The translations under genes and the position numbers were made by a program. Below the pieces are notes generated by a model. The model ran no database searches. It had not been told where the DNA came from and saw only the letters and a program-made list of their open reading frames with translations. A DNA stretch of 64,000 nt from Anarhynchus alexandrinus (Eukaryota > Chordata > Aves > Charadriiformes > Charadriidae): positions 927,628 through 991,627 of the forward strand of contig VUYV01000156.1 of the NCBI GenBank assembly GCA_008711295.1, written 5' to 3'. Below, piece after piece: positions 49,701 to 61,700 of the stretch (position 1 is the stretch's first letter; the number at the start of each line of letters is the position of its first letter).

Positions 49701-52700
49701 ATCTCGGGGCTTTTATCGCCATCGCTGTTATGCAAAGGCGCTTCAATCAGAGCTGCGCGAGCCCCCAGGCCTCACCTGCTGGAGGAGGGGGCTTGAGCCC
49801 CTGTCTGCTTGTGGGGTCCACCGCGGCTTCTCTTCGCTGCCCCACTGCTGCCCCTCCTGCGCCCCAGGCGCCGCGGGGAGCTGGTGGCCCAGCGTGGCCG
49901 GGGGCCTTGCACAGGAGTGGGAACGTGCTCCCGGGAACGTGTGCTCTCCGGACCACTAGTACCTTCCCGGGATGCTCGTGGGAGGAGAGCCGTGCTGGGG
50001 CTGAGGCTGATCCGGGCTTGTCTCGAGCCCAGGCAGTGGCTGCGGCAGGGGCTGTAGCATCTCTGTCAGAGCCATCGCGTCGCCCAGAGCTCCGGGGGCG
50101 GGGAGGGACCACGGGTGTCACGCCCGTGTCCTGAAATGTCGTCCCTTGACGCGCACCGGGGGGGGCACGAGTCGGCTCTTGCTTGCGCACCCCCCGGCAC
50201 ACGGCCTCCAAATCCAGCCGTGGCCCTGCAAGGAGAAACCCAGCCCCTCCTGGGCATCTCCCGGTAGCGTCTCCCTGTTCTCCGGGTGCCACGCTCCCCT
50301 CTCTTCCCTGCGTGCCTGCATGCCCTGCTCACGCCTGCCTCTGCTCCCTTCCCAGACCATGCTGCTGGAGAGGGGCCGCGTCGCCCAGCAGCCCCGTGGA
50401 GAGAGCAGCTTCAACGTCTTCCCCCTCATGCTGGCGGGGCTGGATGCGGCGCACAGGTGGGTGCGCGGCTCTCACGGCACCGGGCGGCTCCGCTCCTCGC
50501 CTGGCTGCTCGTGCGATGGTACCCCCATCGCCGGGGGGGGTCCCCCGTGATTTATACCCGTGTTGGCTCCAGCAATGTGGGTTTTGAGACCTCTCTGATA
50601 AGAGAGAGACTGTGAGGGTGATCACATCGGTGATGCTGCAGGGATTTTTATATATTTATATATTAGAGATTTTCTAGGAAACGGGCATTTTCTCGTGCTT
50701 TGTTTTCCCCATCACTAAAACTGAAATTGGGCTGATGAAATGAGGCAGAGGTCCCTTTCCCTGTTTGCTGCTGGCTTTCCCCACAAGCTGCGCATCCCCG
50801 GGCTGCCCGGGCAAAGGCTCCGGGTGCCTCTGGTGCCGGTTCCGTCCCCCTGCGCAGGGCAGAGCCACGGGAGCCTTTCCCGACAAAGCCCCTCGGGACA
50901 TCGCTGGGGCGGCAAAGGGGCTCCGTGGGTGCTGGGCTGGGGCAGAGCATCGGGGACGCTCCCCGAGGAGAGGGCAGGTGCCCGGGGGGCACGGGGGGCA
51001 GGCGAGGAGGGAGCTCGAGTCTCGTTTGCTCTAACTGCTTCCAGGACGATGCTGCACTTGCACCAGGCGGCGGAGAGCAACTCCTTCGGGATCAAGCCCT
51101 TCTCAAAGGTAGGGAGAAACGCGGGCGCCGCGCGGCCGCCTGCAGCGGGATGCTGCAGCGCATGTCCTTTGTCACCCCCCCGTTAGAGGATGTGTGGGGG
51201 TCCGTGGCTGCCGGGAGACTCAGGATGGTGCTGCCGTACCGGGCGGGTGGAGGGAGAGAGTGAATGTTGGGGGGTGAGGAGGGGTCTGCCCAAACAGCCT
51301 CCAGCAGCTCTCCGACAGCCCCACGGCAGCAGGGGCGCTGCCAGGACCGGGGCTGCCACTGCCTGCTGGCTGCACCCACGTTTCGGACACCCCCAGGCAC
51401 CCCAGTGACAGGTCCTGATGCTCCGGGGTCAACAACCCCCAGTATTTCCCCGTGGCAGTGACTCCTGGGGGCGAGCGCATCCTTTGGAGAGCCCAGAACG
51501 GGATTTTTAGGGGCTAAAAGCACCGCAGCTGATTTCCAGCACCAGCTCCTTTTTAGTCTGAGCCGTTTGCAAAGATCGGGCACGCTGCCTGCGAGCCAAA
51601 GCGCCGGGATGAATCGCAGCAATTTGCAGTTACATCATCTACTGATGAACTCAATATTCAATCTTCATTAGGAGCTCCTGCTCCGCTCCGGCAGCCAAAG
51701 GAATCGGCTGTGCGAGTAGCGGCTCTCGTGGAGGGCCCGGCGCGGTACTGCGGGTCCTCGCTCTGCTGGTGCAGCAGCAGAGTTGGGTTCCAAGACAGCG
51801 TTTTACCTGCCTTTTGCAGCCCCTAATTCCTGTGGGTTCTCCATCCCATCCCATCCCATCCCATCCCATAAGGTTTTCCTGCTGGGATGCAGAGGGTCGG
51901 CAGGAGCTGGGCCCGGGCAGCGCTTCTTCAGTCCAGAGCATGCAAAGGGGACAAACGCTGTCCCCGCCACCGCTTCTCCTCCTTCCCAGCGATGTTCCCC
52001 ATGGCACACACGCGTCCCCGAAAAGCCGGGCTCGGCTGTTTGGCTCAGCATGGCACAGTTGCCCGAGGAGCACCCAGGATGCTGGGGATGGGGTGTGGGA
52101 GGATGAACGCCCCAAAAACTCCCCCGAGGGACTCGAATCCTGCGCCGCAGCCTGGCCGGTGGTGGTGGGTTGTTCCCGTGCTCTGGAACCAGCCCAGCAG
52201 GAAAGCCAGAGCGGTTGGGGTGGGTCAGAGTTGGGGGAGAAATCTGTCGGGTTTTCCTTTCTGAGCGGCGCTGCGGATGCTGAGGCTGAAAATTTAATTG
52301 GCGGCTTCCCAGCGCTCACCCCCGCAGGCGGCGGGGGTGGATAACCCCTGCTGTGACACCGGTGTCACAAGTATTTGGGGTATTTTTTTTTTTGAGTCTG
52401 GAGAAATCACAGACCTCAGCTGTATTTTCTCATTAGTAGCCACCCCGTAGGCCTCTGCAGGAGCCGAAATCCTTCAGAGCAGGCGGGCTGGTCCTTGCCA
52501 GGGCAGGGGTGCTACCAGCCGGAGCGCGCATGCGGCGCCTGGCCCCGGGCTGCATGTGTCCGCACTGAAAATCCTCAGTTTCGGGGGGGGAAAGCCCTAG
52601 TTTTGGGGTGGGGCTGCATTTATTAAAAAAATGGACGGGGCCGCGGTGTTGGAGGAGGGCAGATGAGGTGCTGCCGGCGGCTGGAAGGGGCTCAGCTGCC

Positions 52701-55700
52701 CCCAGCACACCCCTGGGCTGGTGCGTNGACCTCAGCTGTATTTTCTCATTAGTAGCCACCCCGTAGGCCTCTGCAGGAGCCGAAATCCTTCAGAGCAGGC
52801 GGGCTGGTCCTTGCCAGGGCAGGGGTGCTACCAGCCGGAGCGCGCATGCGGCGCCTGGCCCCGGGCTGCATGTGTCCGCACTGAAAATCCTCAGTTTCGG
52901 GGGGGGAAAGCCCTAGTTTTGGGGTGGGGCTGCATTTATTAAAAAAATGGACGGGGCCGCGGTGTTGGAGGAGGGCAGATGAGGTGCTGCCGGTGGCTGG
53001 AAGGGGCTCAGCTGCCCCCAGCACACCCCTGGGCTGGTGCGTTTAGTGAGAAGTGAGAAGATATAAAACATCCAGCAACAGCAGAAGTGTGGCCAGCAGG
53101 GCGAGGGAGGGGATTCTGCCCCTCTACTCCGCNNNNNNNNNNNNNNNNNNNNNNNNNNNNNNNNNNNNNNNNNNNNNNNNNNNNNNNNNNNNNNNNNNNN
53201 NNNNNNNNNNNNNNNNNNNNNNNNNNNNNNNNNNNNNNNNNNNNNNNCCCCATCCCTGGAGGTGTTCAAGGCCAGGCTGGAGGTGGCCTTGGGCAGCCTG
53301 GTCTGGTGGGAGGTGTCCCTGCCTATGGCAGGGGGGTTGGAACTCGATGATCTTCAAGGTCCTTTCCAACCTAAACCATTCTATGATTCTATGATCTCCA
53401 GCGGCTGCTTAACGGCTCTGTAGACACTCCTGAAGTGGGAATTACGTGTGGTTGTATGACGAGAAGAGGTACCCAGGCTGGCTCCTAGCACCAGGCACTT
53501 GAGGAACCTGCCAGGGGCTTCCCCCATTGCTGCCCAAACTGTTCCTAACGTCCCCTTGTCACCTTTTCCCTGCTGGCCATATGGGTTTTGTACGCCCTGT
53601 TGTGTTCCCCCCGTGTGTATCCCTCTGTCCCCAGCGCCTGTGATGCTCTGGTGGCAGCAGAGATGTTTCCCCTCCGGTCTCCTTCTGCCTGCAGCCCGAG
53701 GAGAAGCAGAGAGCCTCGGCGGCGTTCGCCCAGCTCCGGGCTGCCATGGGCACGCTGGGCATCACGGCGGAGGAGCAGACGGCCATCTGGCGCGTCTTAG
53801 CTGGCATCTACCACCTGGGAGCCGCCGGTGCCTGCAAAGGTAAGGGGGGCTCCCGCCTCTCCTTATGTTACACCCCGTCTCGGTGCCGGGGGTTCGGGGA
53901 GGGCGAGGAAGCGCGTCCCGGCGGCATTCGGTGCTGGTTGCACACCAAGAGGCGGTGGGGAGTGATGCTCGCCCGGAGGCTGTAGGGTGCCCTGAGCTCT
54001 CCGTTGCCCGTGGAGGAGCTGGGCGATGCTGCGTGCCGGCGTCCTGCCCTGCGGGGGCTTCTGGAGCGGGTCTGTCCCATGGCCGCGTGCGGAGAGGAGG
54101 GGGGCTGCAGGGCATCACCCGGTCCCTCGTCTTTGGGAAGGAGCGGGGTGGGCAAAGCGTTTGTTGGCACATTGTCCCCACCGACACTGCGAGGGGACAG
54201 CTTCAGGTAGCGGTAATCGTATCATCTCTCGAGTGCCTAATACGGTAACTGAATTATAATAGGATGAGTCTGGATGAAGATTGTATTTATAAAGACTTTG
54301 TTAATACGGGCATATAGAAATTGCCTTATCCCTTATAAATTATTTTAAGATGTGCTCTAACCCATTTTAGAGACAGCCACATTGATTTACACACTTCAAT
54401 TTATGAGCGCTGCATAAAGGCTGCTATAAACTGAGCCATAGACATTTATAAATGTCTCTGCAACATGTCATAACACATCTTATGGTAATTTATGCCATTA
54501 ATCATTTATTAATTATTTTAAAAGGGTGAATGCTGTCGTCACTTACAGCGAGTTCTCTTTCTCCTTCTCTCTGGTGTTCTCTTTCCCCATCTCCACCTCC
54601 CCTCAATGCCCTTCCAACTTCCCCAAAAATGACCCTGCTGTCCCAGGCTGACGTGCGTGATAAGGCTCTTGGCAAAACCCAAGAAAGTCCTTCTGCCTCG
54701 AGAGTTTTCGGGAGGGCGGATTTTGGGGGCGCCTCTCATTTTAGGGGTGTCCAGCTCAAAGGCGGATGGAGGGACCCTTACGGTGCTGGGCACGGGGGGG
54801 GGGTCTGCTGGGGGAGCTGAGCTGGTTTGCTCACACCTATTGAACATTCTGTCCCGAGCACCCTGGAAGTCAGTCTGAGAGCGAATCAAGTGCTATATTC
54901 AACAAATCTTGCCGCAGTTATTTCGGCATGAATAGGAATGTTAATCGCGGGCCCAGGCAGAGCGCGCGGCTTCGGAGCAGCCTCGGGTACGGGATTAACA
55001 ACCAGAGCATGTCTCAGCGTCGCTCACTCTGGTATTGATTCCCTGATCGTGCGTCAACAAAAGGGGAGAAATGAAAGGAAATATGGATAAAAAATGGATC
55101 AAAGCTGGATGGAGCAAAAGTCTCGGTGGGGGCGATGACTCTTTTAATGTGGTTAAACCTGTCTCCTGATAGCCATCTCTTCCCTTCCCCTTTCATGCAC
55201 TTTGAAGTTGTGTATTGAAAAATCCTCTCCTTGAAATCTCACCGAAGGGAGCCTCGTCGCTGCTTTTTCGCGTGCATTCAGGAGCGCAGCCGGGGGCTGC
55301 AGCCGCCATCGCAGCCTCCGCCACCGCCGTCCCTGCGACGGTGGCCCCGGCACGTGCCGTGCTGCGGCTGCTGAGCCCCAGCACAGCTTAAATGCCCTTT
55401 TTTTTTTCCCCTCCTGCTGATGGCTACTGTATCGCCACAAATTCAGTTTGTCCAGGAATCAAACAGGAGGGAATAGCATCACCACTCTCTGGCTGAGAGC
55501 GGAAAATACATTTGCAGCGAGAAAAACGCCGAGAAGAAAAGGTTGCATTTCAAAAGCCGGCTCCGTCCTGGTGTCAGCGTTTCCCATTGCCTTTGAAACG
55601 CGTTAGAGCGGCTCTTTTTGTGCGAAGCAGCCTGACAGCCAGAGGCCAGCGGGGCACCCGAGGTACCATTCACCTAAGTGCTCCTCGTCCCCTTTGTGGG

Positions 55701-58700
55701 CTGCGGAATATTACATATTTTCATTTATTCGTTCCCTCTTTAACCGGGAAGGAGGTTTCGGGCACAGCTGGGGTTGGGCATTCAGCTTGCTCTCAAGCCG
55801 GCCGTTTTGCTGACTGGTATAAAAATAAAGCGTCGCGGCACCCCGCGTGCTGCGGGCTTCCCACCGCCTGCCTTTAACAGAGGCCACTGGGTTTCCAGCA
55901 GCTGCAAGTCACCGACGTCCTGCCGGCGCTGCGGGCAGCTCTGCGCCGTGGATGGGAGCCAAGCGCGGCTCCCCCCGCGCCCGCCGATGCACCAGGCAGC
56001 GGCTGCGGCGAACCCAGCGGCCCGAACCCCGTGGGTGGAGGGAAAGCACAAGGGCAGAGGGGCAGGAGCGGGGGCTGGAGCCACTGCTGGGGCTGGGGAG
56101 GCTCTGAGCACCCCCATACCCTGCGGGGGATGAGGGGCACCAGCGCAGCATCCTGCATCCGCTGCCCTCCCGCATCGCCGCACAGATGGGGTCGGTTCCC
56201 TGCGGCAGCGGCAGCCCCGACGGCGGAGGGATGGGAGCGCCCGGGCAGGCAGGGGGGAATTTTTGGGGGCTGGTAGGGGACACCCCCAGCAAGTCGCACG
56301 GGGTCAGTGCCCGAGCTGCGGGCAGCTGTGGGCTGCGGGCCGGGTCCGGCACAGCCCCCGCCACCGCAGCGCCGTGACCCTGGGAGGCGGGAGAAGCAGC
56401 ATCCCCGTTTCAGACGCAGGGAACCGAGGCTTCGAGCCGTTTGGGAGACGGGTTTGGGTGATGCCGGGGCTGGGGCAGAAGGAGGGGCTGCGCGCAGGGG
56501 TCCCACGTGCCGGTGCGCAGTGCCCAGCTGCGTCTCTCCGGGGTGCGTGGGCAGAGGGGGCTGGCGGGAGCAGCAGGGATGAAACCCCCTGGAACAGCCT
56601 TTTAGCGCTCAGAAATGGAGAGTTTCCAGGAGGGCTGGAAGCCATTTAGCCAAGTACAGTAATGGGGACGTCCATCAAAACCTGAGAGGGAGAGCACCTG
56701 GCAGGATCCGACGGGCATTAATTATGCAGCTTCCTGAGCGCAGATGTCAGTCAGCGGTGGACTCGGGTGACTTATTGCTTTCCCACCAGAGCTGAGAAAA
56801 AAAGCCTTAAACTGCATTATCGCTGCTGTTTTACAGCCTCTGAGACGTAGTGACCTTTCCTTAATTGATGCGGGAATGACGCTTTGTTCTTAGTTCCACC
56901 CAAGCTCGATGCCCAGATTTACCCTAATTTTTTTACTGCTGCCCGTTGCTAAAGGGAGGAGGGAAGAGCGTATCCGTCATTAGCGCTGCGCCAGAGATTC
57001 CCGTTTGTGACAAACGCCTCCGTCCCGGGGGTGGTCACTGTTGCAGAGGGGAAAATGCACCGGCGGCTCCGGCGCGGTGGGTGGGATGGAGCCGCGGTAC
57101 TGCCGCGAGTTTACGAGGAGCGCGCAGGCGTCGGCGCTTGTGGTTTTGGTGCCACTCGCGCAATCCCTGGCACCGGCTGCGGCGGCCGTGCTGCTGTCGG
57201 AGGTGGGGAGGAGAGAGCGGGACCGATGCGGAGAGCCTCTGCCCCCGCTCCGGCTTCGCTTTGCTTTGCAGGGCAGCCGTGCCGGGGCTGGTGCCCAGCG
57301 GCGGCGTCGGGTGTAGTTAAATCACCGGCTTCGCCTTAGCTCTGTGCTGCGGGTGAGCGAAAGGGCACCGCGCTCCTGCCGGGAAGGGCTCCTCTGCTTT
57401 CCTGCATCGTTCAGCAAAGTGATTCTCGGAAAGGATTGCGTTGGGGCTGGCCTCTCCCTCTTGCCAATTTATTTTTTTCTCTCTCTCTGTTAAAGTCTTT
57501 TGCGTCTCGGCGCCTGGCTTTCCTTGCCGTAGAGGGACGCGCGGGTGATTTCGCCTGCTTTGCTGTCGCTAGGATGGTGGCTCTCTGCCCATCTTATGTT
57601 GCAGCCCTCCGGAACAGGAGTTCTGCCCTGCTGAAGCCCGATGGCTTCACGGGAAAGACCGAAACCAAAGCGACGCGGTCTCCGGGGGCCGGATCTCAGT
57701 GCGGTGAGCGCCCAGCCACAGCCCCTGTACGCTGCGGGATCGCCTTAGGATGTCTTTTCCCCAGGCAATAGGATCTGGCAGGATGCTGCATCCTTCCCCC
57801 CGGGGGACCCTAGTTTGGAGCACAAATTGGGCAGAGCTGCCCGGGTCTGCCAAACTGGGAGGTTTGCTGGAAATCGTGCATCGGGCAGGGAGCGGGGAGG
57901 GACGCAGCCCTGCGGGCGGTGGGGTGTCGGGGGGGTCCGCACCCCGGCACATCCCCGCTCCGCGCGGGAGCTGGGTTTCCTCCATGCCCTGACTGCGGTC
58001 CGGGGTTCAGAGCTGGGGGAGCAGAAAACACTGGGAATAGCCGGAGTTGGGGAATAGCTTGTTGGGGGGCCGGGGCTGGTGGGCTCAGGCTGGGGGGCTC
58101 CTGTTGACATTGCCTCTCCTTCGTGGAGGTTTTTACCATCAGCGGCGCAGCTCCTGGTCCGGGCGGGCTGTCTCCCCGCGCGCCGAGTTATGGCACTATC
58201 TGTTCAGCGCTCTGACATCTTTATTACAAACAGTCGGGGAAATGCAGCCAGAATGGCAGATTTCTTTAATCATGCCATTACACAGCTCTTCCCTTTGTTA
58301 TATATAGGCTTTAATATGTCATACATCAGGCGATGGGTCAACAGAGAATAGACTGGAGAATTTAGTGCAGGACAAATAAATTCACCGTTCAAGCCAGGAG
58401 GAGCCTCCTCTCTCTCCCTGTCCCCTCCCAGGGTAATAAAGAGGAACAAATGGGCTTTTTTATTTGTCCCATTAGCAGTGCAAATGTTTTAATGACAAAA
58501 TAAGTGGAAGAAAAAGGGCAGGCAGAGACGGTGTGCCCGGAGCAGCCCTGGGTGGGGGGTGGGGGATGCTGGGGAAGGAAGGTAAATGGGGCTGCCGACC
58601 TGCGTGGCTTGCAGGGGATGGGGGCTGGCAGTGATGCTGAGCTGCCCCGACCCCGCAGCGAGCCCGCGGTGCAGCTCCCCTCTGCTCCCCGGCGCCGCTG

Positions 58701-61700
58701 CCGTCAGCTCGCAGGTACCAGCCCAGGCAGCGGCGGGGATGGGGAGAGGGGGTCCAGCCCCTCTGGGTTCCCTGCTGCTCCCCACGCTTCCCCAGTGGAA
58801 ATAAAAAAGAGAAACCCACCAGCAGCACGCGTGGGCGCGCAAGCGAGTCGAAGCTGGTGCTGACCCTGTATTTTCCTACTGCTTCTCTTAAATATTAAAT
58901 GGGCTGAAGTAATTACCTTTTAGGTGTTAAAGCTGGCGTGTTTTACAATGGCCGCGTTACACCCGGGAGGGCTGCACGCCGCTGCCGCTCTTTATAATTT
59001 ATGAAGTGTGAAACGGTGCCCGGCCTCACCGGGGCGGGCTGCCGGGGCGCCGGCGGCTGTGGGCTGGGCAGAGCCGCGGCTGGGCGAGCCGTGGGCACAG
59101 TGGGGTTTGCAGCAGACTTGCTGACTCAGCACACGCCAGCTGCTTACAGTGAGGGTGCAATTTGGGGAGCACCGAAGGGGTAAGGAGCGTGTCTGGGGGG
59201 GTACCGACACACTGGCCAGCATCACAGCAGCCCCTGACACTGTATGCTGGTCAGACAGCGATTGCTGGGTTTTGCGGAGGTGTGAAACACGGAGCTGCAT
59301 CCCTCTGCTCAGAGCAGCGGGACGTCTGCACACTGGAGCAGTGTGGTGGGAGCAACTGGTTTCCCCACTTGTATTTGCTCCATCAGGAAGAGTTTACGCT
59401 GCAGCAGGCTGGGCTGGCTTGTGCATCCCAGGGATGCTGGGGCAGCCAGTGGGGATGCTGGAGAGGCCAGTGGGGATGCTGGAGTGGTTGGCGTGGGATG
59501 CTGGAGTGGTTGGTGTGGGATGCTGGAGTGGTCAGTGTGGGATGCTGGAGCAGCTGGCATGGGATGCTGGAGTGGTCGGCATGGGATGCTGGAGTGGTCA
59601 GTGTGGGATGCTGGAGCAGCCGGTGTGAGATCCTGGAGTGGCCAGCGTGGGATGCTGGAGTGGTCTGGGTGAGATCCTGGAGTGGTCGGTGTGGGATGCT
59701 GGAGTGACCAGAGTGGGATGCTGGAGTGGTCGGTGTGGGATGCCGGAGTGGTCGGTGTGGGATGCTGGAGTGGTTGGTGTGGGATGCTGGAGCAACTGGC
59801 GTGGGACGCTGGCTGCGGGAGCCCCGGGGACGGGGCAGGTGTGTGCAGCCCTGGCGCCGCAGCCCCTCCGCTCCCCGGCATGCAGCAGCACGTGGAGATC
59901 TGCCTGATGGGGACCAGCCTCTGTCCAGCCAGCTCAGATGAAAACAAGTGAAAAGAAAAGAAATCAAAGACCGGATTGTTAAGGCAATTCCTCTGTCTGC
60001 TCCAGCACAGCCCTTGATGTTGGAGTCCTTCAGGGAGAATAAAAAGTAATGGGAAAAGATCAAAGGGGAGGGGAAAGCGGGGGATAACTCTCATGGGTGT
60101 GCTGCGAAGCAGCCCCCCAGCCCGTGGCCCCAGGAACGTGGCTTTTTGCTGCTTTGTGCATCACCTCGGCCAGGAGGGGGGGACCCCAGTGCCCCACGGG
60201 GCCGGCCAGGATGTGGCCATCTCCCGCTATCCATCCCAAACCCCCTCCCTGGCCAACAGCCCCCTGCTGTGTTTTAAGGGCTCGTCTTAGCCGGGAGCCC
60301 CCGGGCTGGCTCCTCATCCGTCACCACCTAAAAGTGAGGTCTCTGGGTGACTTTGCTCATCTGCTCCTGTCTCTGCTCATCCCCCCCGTGTTCCTGAGCG
60401 TGCGCCGGCCGGCCACCTCCGCGGCACCTTTCCTTCCTGGATTTGTCGAAGGATTTATCCTGCAGATCGCTTCCCTGTTGATTTTAATCGTTCAGCTGGA
60501 ATTGCCCTGGCTGGATGTAAATAACGCGTGCCGGCGCTGTTTGCTGCCGGCGCTGGGAGGAGCGCTGCGCTGGGGCTGACGGGGACGGCAAACATTGCTG
60601 GGGCTGGGGAAGGTGATGGGGGATTTGGGAGGATTGGTCCGTAATCCCGTCAGCTTCCGTAAATACATCCGCTAGTTTGCTCCGCTGAAGCTCTTCAAAC
60701 GCACGGCGTTACCGGTGCCGTGCTGGCGGCCGGAGCCCGGGCAGGTTGCGTGGGCCACCCGGTCCCTGACTCGCCTCGGAACATCTCCCTGGAGCACGTC
60801 TCCTCTCTGCCCGGGCTCGCTGGGCACGTGGGATGCTCTGAGCACCTGGGGAGCACTGTAGCGGGGAAAATAGGTTCCAAAGCGTTGGTTTGAGATCCTG
60901 AATGTTTTGAACTAGCTTCTGACCGAAAAAAAAAAAAAAGAAAAAGGTCCTTTTATGCTAAATAATTGCCCAAGGGACAAATCTGTCAACCTTTCTCCGC
61001 TCAGCCAGCCTTTAATATGATAAGTGACTTGCAAAGCTGAGAAAATCCTTACAGCTGTTGTTAGCAGAAGCGCTGTGTAGGGAGGACGGCCCTCATACCG
61101 CACCCGGCGGGAGCCGCGCGGGCCACCGAGACGGGGTCGGTGACCGGGGAGAGGTACGGGAGGTGTCCCTGAAGGAGGAGGGACTGCAGGAGGCGGCGGA
61201 GGGACTTTAAGGAGGAAAAAGCTTTTCCCTTCCGTTAGTGATGTCAGTAAGGTGACGCTAAATCTCTTCCCAGCGGCCGTGCCTTCAAGGTGGAAACCGT
61301 CCTTTGCGGTGGGTCGATTATACATCCCGGTCTCAGCCAAGCGTCCAAGCGCTGCTGGGGGGCAGAGACCCCCTCCCCGCCCCCCGGCACGGCTCCTGCC
61401 CGCAAAGCCCAGGCCAGCTCTTCTCCCTAGGGGCATTTTTAGGCTGTGGTCCTCAGGGCCGTTGCTCCGAGCGGGTGGGCGAGGGCAGCGCCTGGTCTCA
61501 GCCGGGCCCCCAGGGATGCGCGGGGAGGGCGGATGCAGCAGCCTTGGGGGGGATGGAAGGAAACTGGGGGACAGCATCCCCCCCCCACCCGCCTCCCCGT
61601 CCCGCGCTACAAGCAGCAGTCCTTTTTGTGTTTTATTTTGGGAGGTGTCTCTGCCTATGGCAGGGGGGTTGGAACTCGATGATCTTCAAGGTCCTTTCCA

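Larger units (their letters stand above)
51109..53694 (+). other. MYO18B: MYO18B intron 10
   Basis: Holds an AT-rich island at about 51600-51675, a (CCCAT)n microsatellite at 51840-51870, a 315-base duplication across a single N (52412-53042), and a CR1 copy interrupted by an assembly gap (53075-53395). Confidence 0.8.

Noticed and set aside
59309..60094. Long minus-strand frames with His-Pro-Thr repeats
   Set aside because: Produced by the 22-base minisatellite, which is open in several frames.
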